Assembly (NCBI GenBank): GCA_002692965.1
Contig: NZNC01000021.1
Span: 124,001-188,000 of the forward strand
Length of the DNA stretch: 64,000 nt
Origin: Haliea sp.
Lineage (GTDB): Bacteria > Pseudomonadota > Gammaproteobacteria > Pseudomonadales > Halieaceae
Direction of reading: 5' to 3'
The notes under the pieces are model-generated. The model was not told the origin of the DNA. It saw only the letters and a list, made by a program, of their open reading frames with translations, and did no database searches. A program made the position numbers and the translations under genes. The stretch's first letter is position 1. Each line of letters begins with the position of its first letter. Positions 27,643 to 38,000 of this stretch are shown here, piece after piece.

Positions 27643-28297
27643 CCGGCCGGAAGAGAATGCCGCTGGCAGGTATCTTTTGGCCATCGAGAAATGCTCCGTC
27701 TTGTGTCAGTGTCAGCCTGCCCTCGAGGAACCAGCGTGCCGCCAGTGGGTAGATCTGGTGTTCCTCGCGGACCACGCGGGCGGCCAGGCTGTCGGCGTCG
27801 TCGCCGGGCTGAACCGGCACCCGTGCCTGCAGCACGGGGGGGCCACCGTCGAGCTCGGGGGTGACAAAGTGCACCGTGGCACCGGCCTCGCGGTCGCCGG
27901 CGTCCAGCGCCCGCTGGTGGGTGTTCAGCCCCGGGTACTTTGGCAGCAGCGAGGGATGAATGTTCAACAGTCGGCCAAAAAAGGGCTCGATAAACACCGG
28001 CGTGAGGATGCGCATGAAGCCCGCGAGGATCACCAGGTCGGGCTCCCGCGGCGCCAGGCAGGCGACCAGGGCGGCATCGAAGGCTTCGCGGCTGGGATAG
28101 TCGCGGTGCTCGATGCAGGCCGTGGGCAGGCCCGCCGACTGTGCGGTCTGCAGGCCGGCGGCATCGGCGCGATTGCTCAGCACCAGGCAGATCTCGGCAT
28201 TCAGGCGGCCGTCGCAGCAGGCTTCGATGAAGGCCTGCATGTTGGAGCCGCGGCCGGAAATCAGCACCGCGATCCTGGCGGGTGCTCCGCGGCTCAC
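27620..28297 (-). CDS. purN: Phosphoribosylglycinamide formyltransferase (GAR transformylase 1)
   Basis: 225 residues from a GTG that overlaps the purM stop as GTGA. The N-terminal [14 protein letters not shown] binds the GAR phosphate. The catalytic core [30 protein letters not shown] contains the Asn and His of the active site, and [11 protein letters not shown] carries the conserved Asp. It transfers a formyl group from 10-formyl-tetrahydrofolate to GAR, step three of purine synthesis. Longer upstream frames are shadows of purM. Confidence 0.97.
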   Translation of the reverse strand: MSRGAPARIAVLISGRGSNMQAFIEACCDGRLNAEICLVLSNRADAAGLQTAQSAGLPTACIEHRDYPSREAFDAALVACLAPREPDLVILAGFMRILTPVFIEPFFGRLLNIHPSLLPKYPGLNTHQRALDAGDREAGATVHFVTPELDGGPPVLQARVPVQPGDDADSLAARVVREEHQIYPLAARWFLEGRLTLTQDGAFLDGQKIPASGILFRPDDALTPA

Positions 28298-29334
28298 GGA
28301 GCCAGATCCACGCCGCGCTCGCCGGCGACAATCTCGCCCAGGCGCCAGGCCTGCAGGCCCTCTTCGCCGAGCAGCGCCAGGGCCTGCTCCAGGTCCTGGT
28401 GACTGACGCAAACCACCATGCCCACGCCGCAGTTGAAGGTGCGGTACATTTCCGCAGTCGCCACATTGCCCTGCTCCTGCAGCCAGCGGAACACCGCCGG
28501 CCACTGCCAGCTGGCAGTGGCCACCACCGCGCGGCAGCCTTCGGGCAGGACCCGGGGCAGGTTCTCGGGCAGGCCGCCGCCGGTGACGTGGCACAGGGCC
28601 TTCACCGGTACCGACTGGAACAGCTTGAGCAGCGGCTTGACGTAGATGGCGGTGGGCTCAAGGAGGGTCTCGCCGAGGCTGCGGCCCTCGAGCTGCAGGT
28701 CCAGATCCGCCTGGCTGACCTCGAGAATCTTGCGAATCAGCGAGTAGCCATTGCTGTGCGGGCCGCTGCTGGCGATCGCGAGGAGCTGGTCGCCTTCGCG
28801 CACCCGGCTGCCGTCAATGATCTGGTCTTTTTCCACCACGCCGACACAGAAGCCGGCGAGGTCGTAGTCCTCACCCTCGTACATGCCGGGCATTTCCGCG
28901 GTCTCACCGCCGACCAGGGCGCAGCCGGCGAGTTCGCAGCCGCGACCGATGCCGGTGATGACATCCGCCGCGGTATCCACCTCGAGGGCGCCGGTGGCGT
29001 AGTAGTCGAGGAAGAACAGGGGTTCGGCCCCGGCAACCACCAGGTCGTTGACACACATGGCCACCAGGTCGATGCCGATGGTGTCGTGCTTGCGCAGCTG
29101 CATGGCCAGGCGCAGCTTGGTGCCCACGCCGTCGGTGCCGGACACCAGCACCGGCTGGCGGTAGCCGGCGGGGATTTCGCACAGGGCCCCGAAGCCACCC
29201 AGGCCGCCCAGCACCTCCGGGCGATGGGTGCGGCGGGATACGCCCTTGATGCGTTCCACCAGGGCATTGCCGGCATCGATGTTCACGCCGGCGTCCCGGT
29301 AACTGAGGGAGTTCCCCTCCTGGTTTGTCGTCAT
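28294..29334 (-). CDS. purM: Phosphoribosylformylglycinamidine cyclo-ligase (AIR synthetase)
   Basis: 346 residues, the usual length, from the ATG at 29334. Family motifs visible are [21 protein letters not shown] at the start, [13 protein letters not shown] near 67, [11 protein letters not shown] near 90, and [16 protein letters not shown] near 245. It forms aminoimidazole ribonucleotide with ATP. purM and purN overlap and form an operon with the DUF3108 gene. A possible -10 (TAGAAT, leftward, 29366-29371) lies in the 127 bp shared with the divergent DUF2066 gene. Confidence 0.97.
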   Translation of the reverse strand: MTTNQEGNSLSYRDAGVNIDAGNALVERIKGVSRRTHRPEVLGGLGGFGALCEIPAGYRQPVLVSGTDGVGTKLRLAMQLRKHDTIGIDLVAMCVNDLVVAGAEPLFFLDYYATGALEVDTAADVITGIGRGCELAGCALVGGETAEMPGMYEGEDYDLAGFCVGVVEKDQIIDGSRVREGDQLLAIASSGPHSNGYSLIRKILEVSQADLDLQLEGRSLGETLLEPTAIYVKPLLKLFQSVPVKALCHVTGGGLPENLPRVLPEGCRAVVATASWQWPAVFRWLQEQGNVATAEMYRTFNCGVGMVVCVSHQDLEQALALLGEEGLQAWRLGEIVAGERGVDLAP

Positions 29335-29421
29335 GGCTGTCTCGGTCAGATCTGCTGGGCCGGCTATTCTACTGGTAAACCCCGCCCGCTTCATCCGACT
29401 GGCAATTTTCACGCGGTGGAC

Positions 29422-29430
29422 TGGTACAAT
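29422..29430 (+). promoter_or_regulatory. Candidate extended -10 element of the DUF2066/hda unit
   Basis: TGG-TACAAT, an extended -10, lies 31 bp before the GTG at 29462. It overlaps the in-frame ATG at 29429, which argues that this ATG is not in the transcript and supports the downstream GTG start. Confidence 0.4.
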
Positions 29431-29461
29431 GCCCGCACGCCATTGCCCCGGGAGGCTGCCC

Positions 29462-30505
29462 GTGCCCCATCGACTGTTACTGCTGCTGTGCTGGCTGCTG
29501 TTGGCGGCATCCCTGCCGTTGCGTGCGGCGGAGCAGGTGCAGGACCTCTATGCCAGCGCGGTAGCGGTCGCGGACCGCCGTGCCCCAGCGCTTGAGGAGG
29601 CAGCCCGGCAGGCCCTGGAAGAGGTCTTGATCAAAACCTCGGGGAGCGACTCGGCACTCGCCGCGCCGGCCGTGGAGGCCGCCCTGCAGCGCGCCCGCGA
29701 GCTGATGCTGCAATACTCCTATGTCCGCCTCGACGGTGGCGATGGTCTGGCCGCCCGTATCGAGTTCGATCCGCCCCAGATCCGGGCGCTGCTGGCGGAG
29801 GCGGGGGCGCCCTTGTGGACGGCCAACCGGCCCACGGTATTGATCTGGCTGGTGGAGGAAACCCCCGATGGCAGGCGCTTTGTCACCCGCGAGAACAATC
29901 CCGCCCTGGCGGAGGCGCTGATCCGGGGCTTCCAGCGGCGCGGCGTGCCGGCGCGGTTTCCCCTGCTGGACCTGGCGGATACGGCGGCGCTGCCGGCGGA
30001 CATGGCCTGGCAGCTGCCGGCCTCGCGCCTGCAGTCGGCGGCGGCGCGCTACGGCGTGAATGACCTGCTGGCCGGGCGCCTCGCCACCGTCAGCGCCCGA
30101 GACTACCTGGGCGACCTGGTCTACCTGTCCTCGGCGGGCCGCCTGGGACGGGCCGTGAGTCCCGGCAGCCCCGAGGCCCTGGCCGCGGCGGGCGTGGACC
30201 TGGTGGTCGAGGCGCTAGCCGCCCGCTATGCCGTGGCCGCTTCCAGTGCGGCGGCCGACGCCGTGCTGCTCGAGGTGTCGGGGGTGCAGAGTTACGCCGA
30301 CTACGCGGCGCTGCTCAACTGGATCGAGGGGCTGGAGCTGGTAGCGCGAGTGGATGTGACTGCTGTGGCGGGCGAGCAGCTCGAGTTGCGGCTGCACAGC
30401 GGCGCCTCGGTGGAGAGCCTGGCTGACATTCTCGGCCTGAATGCCAACCTGGTGGCGGCCGCGGCGCCCGAGCCGGGTCGCCTGAGCTATCGCTGGCGCC
30501 GCTGA
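29462..30505 (+). CDS. Exported DUF2066-domain protein
   Basis: 347 residues from a GTG with GGAGG 6 bp upstream. A signal peptide of about 23 residues ends near LRA. The DUF2066 region covers most of the protein, with [12 protein letters not shown] and YSYVRLDGG near the start and a repeated beta/alpha pattern. Function is unknown. The gene overlaps hda as TGATG, an arrangement also found in Pseudomonas, where it lies between purM and hda. Export suggests it does not act with Hda directly. Confidence 0.85.
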   Translation: MPHRLLLLLCWLLLAASLPLRAAEQVQDLYASAVAVADRRAPALEEAARQALEEVLIKTSGSDSALAAPAVEAALQRARELMLQYSYVRLDGGDGLAARIEFDPPQIRALLAEAGAPLWTANRPTVLIWLVEETPDGRRFVTRENNPALAEALIRGFQRRGVPARFPLLDLADTAALPADMAWQLPASRLQSAAARYGVNDLLAGRLATVSARDYLGDLVYLSSAGRLGRAVSPGSPEALAAAGVDLVVEALAARYAVAASSAAADAVLLEVSGVQSYADYAALLNWIEGLELVARVDVTAVAGEQLELRLHSGASVESLADILGLNANLVAAAAPEPGRLSYRWRR

Positions 30506-31218
30506 TGGCCGCCGTCGATCAAGACCAGCTGGCACTCGGTGTGCAGCTCCGCGACGATGCGACCTGGGGCAATTTCTTGCCACTTCCGGGTCAAGCCGCT
30601 GTGCTGGCGGCCATTCGCGCGCAGCTGGGTGAGAGTGGGGAACCGGTACTTTTTCTGCACGGTGGCGCCGACGCGGGCAAGTCGCATCTGCTCCAGGCCG
30701 CCTGCCTGGATGCCGATGGGCAGGGCCTGTATTTGCCCCTGCGAGAACTGGCAGCCCACAGGCCCGAAGAGCTGCTCCAGGGCCTGGAGTCGATGCCGCT
30801 GCTGTGCCTGGACGACCTGCAGGCGGTCGCCGGGCAACGCGACTGGGAGCTGGCGCTGTTTCACCTTTTCAACCGCTGCCGGGAGAGCGGCGCGCGGTGG
30901 CTGGCCAGCGGGCGCCAACCGCCGCGGGAGCTTGCGCTGACCTTGCCCGATCTGGAATCGCGCCTCGGCTGGGGGCCGGTGTTCGCCCTGGCCGCGCCCG
31001 ACGATCAGCGCCGGCAGGCCATTCTGCAGCACCGGGCGCGCTGCCGCGGCCTGGACATGCCCCAGGAAGTGGCCCGCTACCTGGTCACCCATACCTCGCG
31101 CGCCCTGGATCGTCTGCTCGACCTGCTGGACGCCCTGGACCGCCGCTCCCTGCAGGCCCAGCGGGGCCTGACCATCCCCTTCGTGCGGCAGATCCTGCAG
31201 GAGCCCGAGCTGGACTGA
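30505..31218 (+). CDS. hda: DnaA regulatory inactivator Hda
   Basis: 237 residues. An N-terminal QLALGV near residue 8 matches the clamp-binding motif that links Hda to the sliding clamp. The AAA+ domain follows, with a modified P-loop LFLHGGADAGKSHLL near 50 and Walker B LLCLDDLQAV near 95, plus a sensor region around PDLESRLGWGP. Hda promotes hydrolysis of DnaA-bound ATP after replication starts, preventing re-initiation. It lacks DnaA's DNA-binding domain. The start overlaps the upstream stop. Confidence 0.93.
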   Translation: MAAVDQDQLALGVQLRDDATWGNFLPLPGQAAVLAAIRAQLGESGEPVLFLHGGADAGKSHLLQAACLDADGQGLYLPLRELAAHRPEELLQGLESMPLLCLDDLQAVAGQRDWELALFHLFNRCRESGARWLASGRQPPRELALTLPDLESRLGWGPVFALAAPDDQRRQAILQHRARCRGLDMPQEVARYLVTHTSRALDRLLDLLDALDRRSLQAQRGLTIPFVRQILQEPELD

Positions 31219-31416
31219 GCGCCCGCACGACGTGCGCGGCAAATTGTCAGTATTTGCGCTTTAATAACTTGCAGTGAGGCAAGTATGCGTTAGGCTGCGA
31301 GCAAGAATTCATGCCTGGGTAACGGTTGCGAGGGGCGCGTCGTCCGCGCTTCCCAATGGTGTGGCCGGATCTCCGGGGCGAGGTTTTCAATGTGTTCACG
31401 ACAGGAGTGTGATGCC
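31219..31416. other. Leader region of the OmpA-family gene
   Basis: 198 bp between hda and the ompA-like gene, A/T-richer than average. It contains the imperfect promoter-like TTGTCA (31244-31249) and TAACTT (31265-31270), separated by only 15 bp, and a 6-bp inverted repeat ACTTGC/GCAAGT (31267-31284). Nothing here is strong enough to call a promoter with confidence. Confidence 0.3.
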
Positions 31417-32439
31417 ATGAAGAAAAGGATGTTAGCGGGCCTGGGGGCTCTGGTCACCGCGGCCAGCCTGGCGATGCCGGCGGGTGCCGAGGTGCCGATT
31501 ACCCTGAATGCCGGTTTCACTCAGTGGGGCTTCGACGGCGACCGTCGTCTGGAAGACGACGCCACGCCCTGGCTTGGCCTGGAGTACGCCATCTCCGACC
31601 AGTGGGCCGCGGAAATCTTCTATTCCGAGGATGACGTCGACCGCGACGGCAGCCCCTTCACCGCCGAGGTCACCACCTGGCAGGTGGGCGCGCTGTACTA
31701 CGGCGGCAGCTATATCGGTGAAGGCAACCGGGTGCGTCCCTTCGCGTCCATGGGCCTGGGTGAGCTGGACCTCGACTACGGCGTTGCCGACAGCGTCGAG
31801 ACCACGGCCCACGCCGGTGCCGGTCTGCGCTGGATGCTGACCCCGCGCTTCGGTGCCCGGGTCGAGGCGCGTCTGCTGCACAGCCTCGACGAAGGCGAGA
31901 ACGACTTTCTCTTCAATGCCGGTGTGAACTACTACTTTGGCAAGGTTTCCGCGCCGGCAGCTGCCGCGCCGGCGGCACCGGTTGATAGCGATGGCGATGG
32001 CGTGGTTGACGGTCGCGACAAGTGCCCGGGTACGCCCGCGGGGACCCGCGTGGATGCCGATGGCTGCCCGCTGCCGGTGGAGAAGATCGCCTCGATCAAG
32101 CTCAAGGTGAACTTTGACTTCGATTCCACCGAAGTGAAGGAGCGCTATTTCTCGGATATCCGCGAGCTGGCGGAATTCCTCAAGCGCTTTAATGACCTGC
32201 AGGTGGAAGTCGAGGGCCACACCGACAGCATCGGTCCCGAGGCCTACAACCAGGGGCTCTCCGAGCGCCGCGCCAAGGCCGTGGTCGAGCTGCTGGTCAA
32301 TCAGCACGGCATCACCGCATCGCGCCTGAAGCCGGTGGGTTACGGTGAGTCGCGGCCAGTGGCCAGCAACGACACCAAGGCCGGCCGTGCCGAGAACCGC
32401 CGCGTGATGGCCACTCTCGAGGTGGAATACACCGACTGA
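31417..32439 (+). CDS. OmpA-family outer-membrane protein
   Basis: 340 residues from an ATG with AGGAG 9 bp upstream. Signal peptide about 1-23; an N-terminal eight-strand beta-barrel domain (24-180) ends in NAGVNYYFG. A thrombospondin type 3-like calcium segment follows (DSDGDGVVDGRDKCPGTPAG), then an OmpA C-terminal peptidoglycan-binding domain with VEGHTDSIGPEAYNQGLSERRA and the conserved Asp and Arg that hold diaminopimelate. It anchors the outer membrane to the cell wall. It appears monocistronic. Confidence 0.95.
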   Translation: MKKRMLAGLGALVTAASLAMPAGAEVPITLNAGFTQWGFDGDRRLEDDATPWLGLEYAISDQWAAEIFYSEDDVDRDGSPFTAEVTTWQVGALYYGGSYIGEGNRVRPFASMGLGELDLDYGVADSVETTAHAGAGLRWMLTPRFGARVEARLLHSLDEGENDFLFNAGVNYYFGKVSAPAAAAPAAPVDSDGDGVVDGRDKCPGTPAGTRVDADGCPLPVEKIASIKLKVNFDFDSTEVKERYFSDIRELAEFLKRFNDLQVEVEGHTDSIGPEAYNQGLSERRAKAVVELLVNQHGITASRLKPVGYGESRPVASNDTKAGRAENRRVMATLEVEYTD

Positions 32440-32511
32440 CCGCAGCGCCGGCGCCACTGAGTCATCAGGGCGCCGGTATCGGGAGCCCTCTGCCTGGCAT
32501 TGCCGCCACTG

Positions 32512-33282
32512 TCACCCCAGGGTGAAGGCGTCGGCATCCAGGTGGCAGGGGAAGCGCTCCCGGTAATCTTCCAGAGCGGCGCCGCTCAGCACCAGGCTGA
32601 CGGCGCCGTTGTCGTTTTCCAGGTCCGCCAGAATCTCGCCGTCGCCAGCAATCGCCAGGCTGTCACCGCTGTAATCGAGACCGCGGGCGTCGCTGCCGAT
32701 GCGGTTGACTCCCGCCACGCAGGCCTGATTCTCGATCGCTCGCGCCAGTAGCAGGGCGCGCCAGTGCAGGCGCCGGGCGGCGGGCCAGTTGGCGACATAG
32801 AGCGCCAGGTCGTAGTCCTCCCGATTGCGACTGAAGACCGGAAAGCGCAGGTCGTAGCAGACCTGCAGCAGGATTCGCCAGCCGCGCCAGGCGACGATGA
32901 CGCGCTCTTCGCCGGCGGCGTAGCGCTTGTGCTCGCCGGCCATGCGAAACAGGTGGCGCTTGTCGTAGACGGTGACCTTTTCGGGTGTGGCGAAGAGCAT
33001 GCGGTTGAATACGCCGCCGTCGGCCCGCACGGCGATGCTGCCGGTCACCGCGCAGTCGCGCTCCCGGGCCAGGGCCTGCATCCACTGCTCGGTCTCGCCG
33101 CCGGGCTCCTCGGCGTTGGCCAGGGCGTTCATGGAAAATCCGGTGGTAAACATCTCCGGCAGCACCACCAGGTCGCTGCGTCGAGGGTGCTGCGCCAGCA
33201 GCGCCTCGATGTGCTGGCGGTTATCCGCCGGTGCTTCCCAGGCCAGCTCGGTCTGCACCAGGGTCAGGGTCAAATCCCGCAT
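32512..33282 (-). CDS. Omega-amidase, YafV/NIT2-like carbon-nitrogen hydrolase
   Basis: 256 residues. The nitrilase triad is visible: Glu in VVLPEMFTTGFSM near 43, Lys in VYDKRHLF near 107, and Cys in LLQVCYDLRFP near 142. These motifs and the length fit the YafV/NIT2 subgroup, which hydrolyses alpha-ketoglutaramate and ketosuccinamate, the amides left after glutamine or asparagine transamination. The gene overlaps by 13 bp the aminotransferase upstream. That pairing is the known glutamine-transaminase/omega-amidase couple used in methionine salvage. Confidence 0.88.
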   Translation of the reverse strand: MRDLTLTLVQTELAWEAPADNRQHIEALLAQHPRRSDLVVLPEMFTTGFSMNALANAEEPGGETEQWMQALARERDCAVTGSIAVRADGGVFNRMLFATPEKVTVYDKRHLFRMAGEHKRYAAGEERVIVAWRGWRILLQVCYDLRFPVFSRNREDYDLALYVANWPAARRLHWRALLLARAIENQACVAGVNRIGSDARGLDYSGDSLAIAGDGEILADLENDNGAVSLVLSGAALEDYRERFPCHLDADAFTLG

Positions 33283-34412
33283 AGTCGCTCCGCGGCCTCC
33301 AGCAGCTGTTCATCCCGCTTGGCGAAACAGAAACGCAGCAAGCGCTGATCGGGGGCCTGTTGGTAAAAGGGTGAGAGAGGTATCGAAGCGATACCGTACT
33401 CCCGGGCCCACCGTTCGCACAAGTCCCGGTCGGGGCGTGAATCGATGGCACTGTAGTCCAGCAGCTGGAAATACGAACCCGCCGCGGGCCTCAGGCGAAA
33501 GCGCGAGCCCGCCAGTGCATCGCAGAACAGGTCGCGGCGGCGCTGGTAGTCGGTCGCCAGCTGCAGTGGGTAGTCCGGTTCCGCCTGCATGAAATCGGCC
33601 AGGGCCTGCTGTACGGGCGTCACCCCGACAAAACAGACGAACTGGTGGACTTTGCGCAGGGCCTCGGTGAGTCGCGGCGGCGCCACGCAGTAACCGGTCT
33701 TCCAGCCGGTGACACCGAAGGTCTTGCCAAAGGAAAAGACCGCGAAGCTGCGCGCACGCAAGGCCGGGAACTGCAGCACGCTGTGGTGCGCGCGAGCGTC
33801 GTAAACCAGGTATTCATAGACCTCGTCACTGATCACCAGCAGGTCGTGGCGCTCGGCCAGGTCCTGCAGCGCCAGCAGGTCACTCCGCTCCAGTACCGCC
33901 CCGCTGGGGTTGTGGGGCGAGTTGATCACCAGCAGGCGGGTGCGCCGGTCGATGGCGGCCTCGATCCGCTCCCAGTCCGGGGCGAAGCTGCCGGTTTGCA
34001 GGGGGACGCGAATGCAGTGGCCGCCGCTCAGGGTGACCGCGGGGGCGTAGCTGTCGTAGCAGGGGTCGAGCAGGATCACGCCGTCACCCGGGTTGATGGT
34101 CGCGGTAATCGCGCAGTAGATGGCCTCGGTGGCGCCCGGCAGGATAGTCACCTCGCTGTCCGGGTTGCAGCTGACCTTGCGGTGGCGCCGGAGCTGCTCG
34201 GTGACCGCCTCGCGCAACGCCGGCAGGCCGGCCATGGGGGCGTACTGGTTGTGCCCCTCGACGGCGTGGCGAGCCAGGGCCTGGCGCAGGGCCAGGGGGG
34301 CGGGGAAGTCCGGAAAACCCTGGGACAGATTAATCGCCCCCACCTCGGCGGCCAAGGCCGACATCCGGGTGAAAATGGTGGTGCCCACACCGGGCAGCTT
34401 GTCGGGTATCAC
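33270..34412 (-). CDS. PLP-dependent aminotransferase, methionine/glutamine transaminase (YbdL-like)
   Basis: 380 residues from a GTG overlapping the regulator stop. Class I/II fold: NLSQGFPDFPAP near 35, YAPMAGLPALREAV near 65, PHNPSGAVL near 170, and the PLP Lys in SFGKTFGVTGWKTGY near 233. It resembles YbdL/kynurenine-aminotransferase III-type enzymes that transaminate methionine and aromatic amino acids, often with glutamine as donor. Its neighbours are an omega-amidase downstream and an Lrp-type regulator upstream, all tightly overlapping. Confidence 0.9.
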   Translation of the reverse strand: MIPDKLPGVGTTIFTRMSALAAEVGAINLSQGFPDFPAPLALRQALARHAVEGHNQYAPMAGLPALREAVTEQLRRHRKVSCNPDSEVTILPGATEAIYCAITATINPGDGVILLDPCYDSYAPAVTLSGGHCIRVPLQTGSFAPDWERIEAAIDRRTRLLVINSPHNPSGAVLERSDLLALQDLAERHDLLVISDEVYEYLVYDARAHHSVLQFPALRARSFAVFSFGKTFGVTGWKTGYCVAPPRLTEALRKVHQFVCFVGVTPVQQALADFMQAEPDYPLQLATDYQRRRDLFCDALAGSRFRLRPAAGSYFQLLDYSAIDSRPDRDLCERWAREYGIASIPLSPFYQQAPDQRLLRFCFAKRDEQLLEAAERLCGI

Positions 34413-34894
34413 GGCTCGCGGTCCATCAGCTGGGTGTCCAGGGGCAGCTCGCTGCTGTTCTTGATTTCCGTGACCGCCATGTGCGAGTGCAGTTCCCGGA
34501 TGTCCGGGGTGGCAGTCAGGGTGTTGCGCACGAAGTCTTCGTAGTGGCGAATGTCGCGGGTGACGATCTTCAGCAGATAGTCCCAGATCCCCGCCATGGT
34601 ATAGCACTCGACCACTTCCGGGTGGCGCACGATCTCCTCCTCGAAGCGCTGCAGGTTCTGGCGGCCGGTGGCGGTCAGGTTAACCGTGGCGAAGACCACC
34701 ACTTCCATGCCCAGCCGGCTGCGGTCGAGCAGCGCGACCCGGCCGCGAATCACGCCGGACTCCTCCAGGCGGTGGATGCGCCGCCAGCAGGGGGACTGGG
34801 ACAGATTGATGTGCGAGGCGATCTCGGCGGTGCTGATGGTCGCATCCCGCTGCAGCAGTTTGAGGATCTCGATATCCTGTCGGGAGATATTCAT
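34409..34894 (-). CDS. Lrp/AsnC-family transcriptional regulator
   Basis: 161 residues. An N-terminal helix-turn-helix (about 1-60: ISRQDIEILKLLQRDATIST, SQSPCWRRIHRLEESGVI) is followed by a RAM ligand-binding domain with the family's GIWDYLLKI strand near 103. Such proteins form octamers and sense amino acids. It overlaps the aminotransferase gene and is divergent from the 2-oxoacid oxidoreductase operon. A perfect inverted repeat lies 15-39 bp upstream of its ATG, so autoregulation and control of both units is likely. Confidence 0.93.
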   Translation of the reverse strand: MNISRQDIEILKLLQRDATISTAEIASHINLSQSPCWRRIHRLEESGVIRGRVALLDRSRLGMEVVVFATVNLTATGRQNLQRFEEEIVRHPEVVECYTMAGIWDYLLKIVTRDIRHYEDFVRNTLTATPDIRELHSHMAVTEIKNSSELPLDTQLMDREP

Positions 34895-34908
34895 GCATTA
34901 GCCTGCCG

Positions 34909-34933
34909 ATTTATGCCATTTGAGTGCATAAAT
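34909..34933. promoter_or_regulatory. Perfect inverted repeat, likely Lrp-family operator
   Basis: ATTTATGC (34909-34916) and GCATAAAT (34926-34933) are exact inverted copies separated by 9 bp. The site lies between the divergent Lrp-type gene and the indolepyruvate oxidoreductase gene. The half-site spacing of about two helical turns, A/T-rich half-sites and position next to the regulator ATG fit an Lrp/AsnC-family operator. A possible -10 for the rightward operon, TATACT, lies at 34980-34985. Confidence 0.6.
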
Positions 34934-35025
34934 TAGTCTTTCGGCGGGGAAATCGCCAGGGAAATCACATAACAATACCTATACTTTTGGGTAACAATCT
35001 TGCCGAATTCTCGGGAGCCAGTGCC

Positions 35026-38000
35026 ATGGGTACGGATAACAGCAAGGCCATTCGCAGGATTTCCCTCGACGACAAGTATGCGCTGGATGCCACTCGCGCC
35101 TACATGACCGGTATCGAGGCGCTGGTGCGGCTGCCCATGCTGCAGCACCAGCGTGACCAGCGCGCGGGCCTGAATACCGCGGGCTTCATCTCCGGTTACC
35201 GCGGCTCGCCCCTGGGCGGTGTGGACCAGGCGCTTTGGCACGCCGAGCCCTGGCTACAGAAGCACAATATCCACTTCCAGCCGGGCCTCAACGAGGATCT
35301 GGCGGCCACCGCGGTATGGGGCAGCCAGCAGACCAACCTGTTCGAGGGCGCGCGCTACGACGGGGTGTTTGCCATGTGGTATGGCAAGGGCCCGGGCGTC
35401 GATCGCAGCATGGACGTGATCAAGCACGCCAACGCCTTTGGCACCTCCCGCTACGGCGGGGTGCTCGCGGTGGCCGGCGACGACCACGCCTGCAAGTCCT
35501 CCACCCTGCCGCACCAGAGCGAGCACATGTTCATCGGTGCCTCGGTGCCGGTACTGGCCCCCGCCAATGTGCAGGAGGTTCTCGACCTCGGTGTGTTCGG
35601 CTGGGAGCTGTCCCGCTATACCGGCTGCTGGGTGGCCTTGAAGGCAATCACCGAGAACATGGATTCGGCGATCTCCGCCGACATCGACCCCAACCGCGTA
35701 CAGATCGTGCTGCCCGAGGACTTCGAGCTGCCCGCGGATGGCGTCCACGCCCGCTGGCCGGACAAGCCCCTGGAGCAGGAGCGACGGCTGAACAAGTACA
35801 AGATTTACGCGGCCCGGGAGTTCGCCCGGGTCAACGGCCTGAACCGCGTGGTTCTCGACAGCCCGAACGCCCGCTTCGGCATCATCACCACCGGCAAGGC
35901 CTACCTGGATGTGATGCAGGCCCTGGAAGACATGGGCATCGACGAGGCGGTGGCCGCGGAAATCGGCCTGCGGGTCTACAAGGTGGGCATGCCCTGGCCC
36001 CTGGAGCCGCGCACCACCCACGAATTTGCCGAGGGGCTGGACGAGATCCTGGTGGTGGAGGAGAAGCGCTCGATCATCGAGGACCAGCTCACCAGCCAGC
36101 TCTACAACTACCCGGTTGCCGCGCGCCCGCGGGTGTTCGGGGAGTTCGACGAGGAAGGCCGCGATCTGCTGCCCAACCTGGGGGAGCTGACGCCGGCGAT
36201 GGTGGCGCTGGCGATTGCTTCGCGGGTGCGGCGCTTCTACCAGTCGCCGACCATGGACGAGCGCATCCGCTGGATCGAGCAGAAGGAACAGTCCCTGGCG
36301 CGCCCCCGGGAAATCATCGAGCGGGTGCCCCACTATTGCTCCGGCTGCCCCCACAACTCCTCCACGAAAGTGCCCGAGGGCAGCCGCGCCCTGGGTGGCA
36401 TCGGCTGTCACTACATGGCCACCTGGATGCCCGACCGGCATACCCACACCTTTTCCCAGATGGGCGGTGAAGGGGCTACCTGGATTGGCCAGGCACCGTT
36501 CACCGACACACAGCATGTGTTCCAGAACCTGGGTGACGGCACCTATTTCCACTCCGGCATCCTGGCCATTCGCGCCGCGGTGGCCGCCGGCGTGAACATC
36601 ACCTACAAGATTCTCTACAACGACGCCGTGGCGATGACCGGGGGCCAGCCCATCGACGGGACCCTGACGGTGGGGGACGTGCTGCGCCAGGTCTCGGCGG
36701 AGGGTGTGCAGCGGATTGCCCTGGTCAGCGATCACCCGGAGGCCTGGAGCGGCGACTTCCACGGCATCCCGGGCTACAGCCTGCATCACCGCGATGAGAT
36801 GGAGGCACTGCAGTGTCAGCTGCGGGAATTCCGCGGCACCTCGGTGATCGTCTATGTGCAGACCTGCGCCGCGGAGAAGCGGCGCCGGCGCAAGAAGGGA
36901 CAGATGGAGGACCCGGCCAAGCGGGTCTTCATCAACTCGGAGGTCTGTGAAGGCTGTGGCGACTGTAGCGTACAGTCCAACTGCCTGTCGGTGATCCCGA
37001 AGGAGACCGAGCTGGGCCGCAAGCGGCAGATCGAACAGAGCTCCTGCAACAAGGATTACAGCTGCGTGAAGGGCTTCTGCCCCAGCTTCGTGACCGTGCT
37101 CGGCGGTCAGCTTCGCAAGCCCGAAGGCGCCGACAGCGAGGCCCATACCCTGTTTGATCCGCTGCCGGAACCGGATTTGCCCGCCCTCGACCGGCCCTGG
37201 AATACCGTAGTGACCGGTGTGGGGGGCACGGGTGTGCTCACCGTGGCCGCCCTGGTGGCGATGGCTGCGCATATCGAAGGCAAGGGCTGCGCCACGATGA
37301 ACCAGACCGGCCTGGCGCAGAAATTCGGCGCCGTGGTCAGCCACGTGCGGGTCAGCGCCAGCCAGGAGGACATCAAGGCCGTGCGCATTCCCGCGGGTGA
37401 GGCGGACCTGCTGCTGGGGGCCGACCTGGTAGTGACCAGCAGCTACGAGTCCCTGGGCAAGGCGGCCCTGGGGCGCACCCACGCGGTGGTCAACAGCGCC
37501 GAGGTCCCGACCTCCGCCTTTATCCTCGACCCGGATGCAAAATTCCCCACCGCGTCGATGGAGGACAAGATCCGCGACGAGGTCGGTGAAGCGGGGACCT
37601 TCTTTATCGAGGCCACGCGCATTGCCACACAGCTGATGGGCGACGCCATTGCGGCCAACCTTTTTCTGCTCGGCTACGCCTGGCAGCAGGGCCTGGTGCC
37701 GGTCTCCGCCGAGGCCCTGGACCGGGCCATCGAGCTCAACCGGGTGGCGGTGGACTTCAACCGCCAGGCCTTCCTCTGGGGCCGCCGCTGCGCCCACCAG
37801 CCGGAGCGGGTGTTGCAGCTGGTGGACGAGCTGGCACCGCCCCCGGCGCCGCGCCTGCAGGGGCTGGAGGAGATTGTCGAGGATCGCGTGCGGCGCCTCA
37901 CCGACTACCAGAATGCGGCCTGGGCCGAGCGTTACCGCCAGGCGGTGGAGCGGGTGCGCGCCGTCGACCCGCATGCCGGTCAGCACGACTCCCTGAGCAT

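Noticed and set aside
35254-37986. 910-codon open frame on the - strand opposite the 2-oxoacid oxidoreductase
   Set aside because: It lies wholly antisense to an unmistakable gene; the high GC content keeps third-position frames open. Its translation is low-complexity His/Gln/Gly-rich with no domain.
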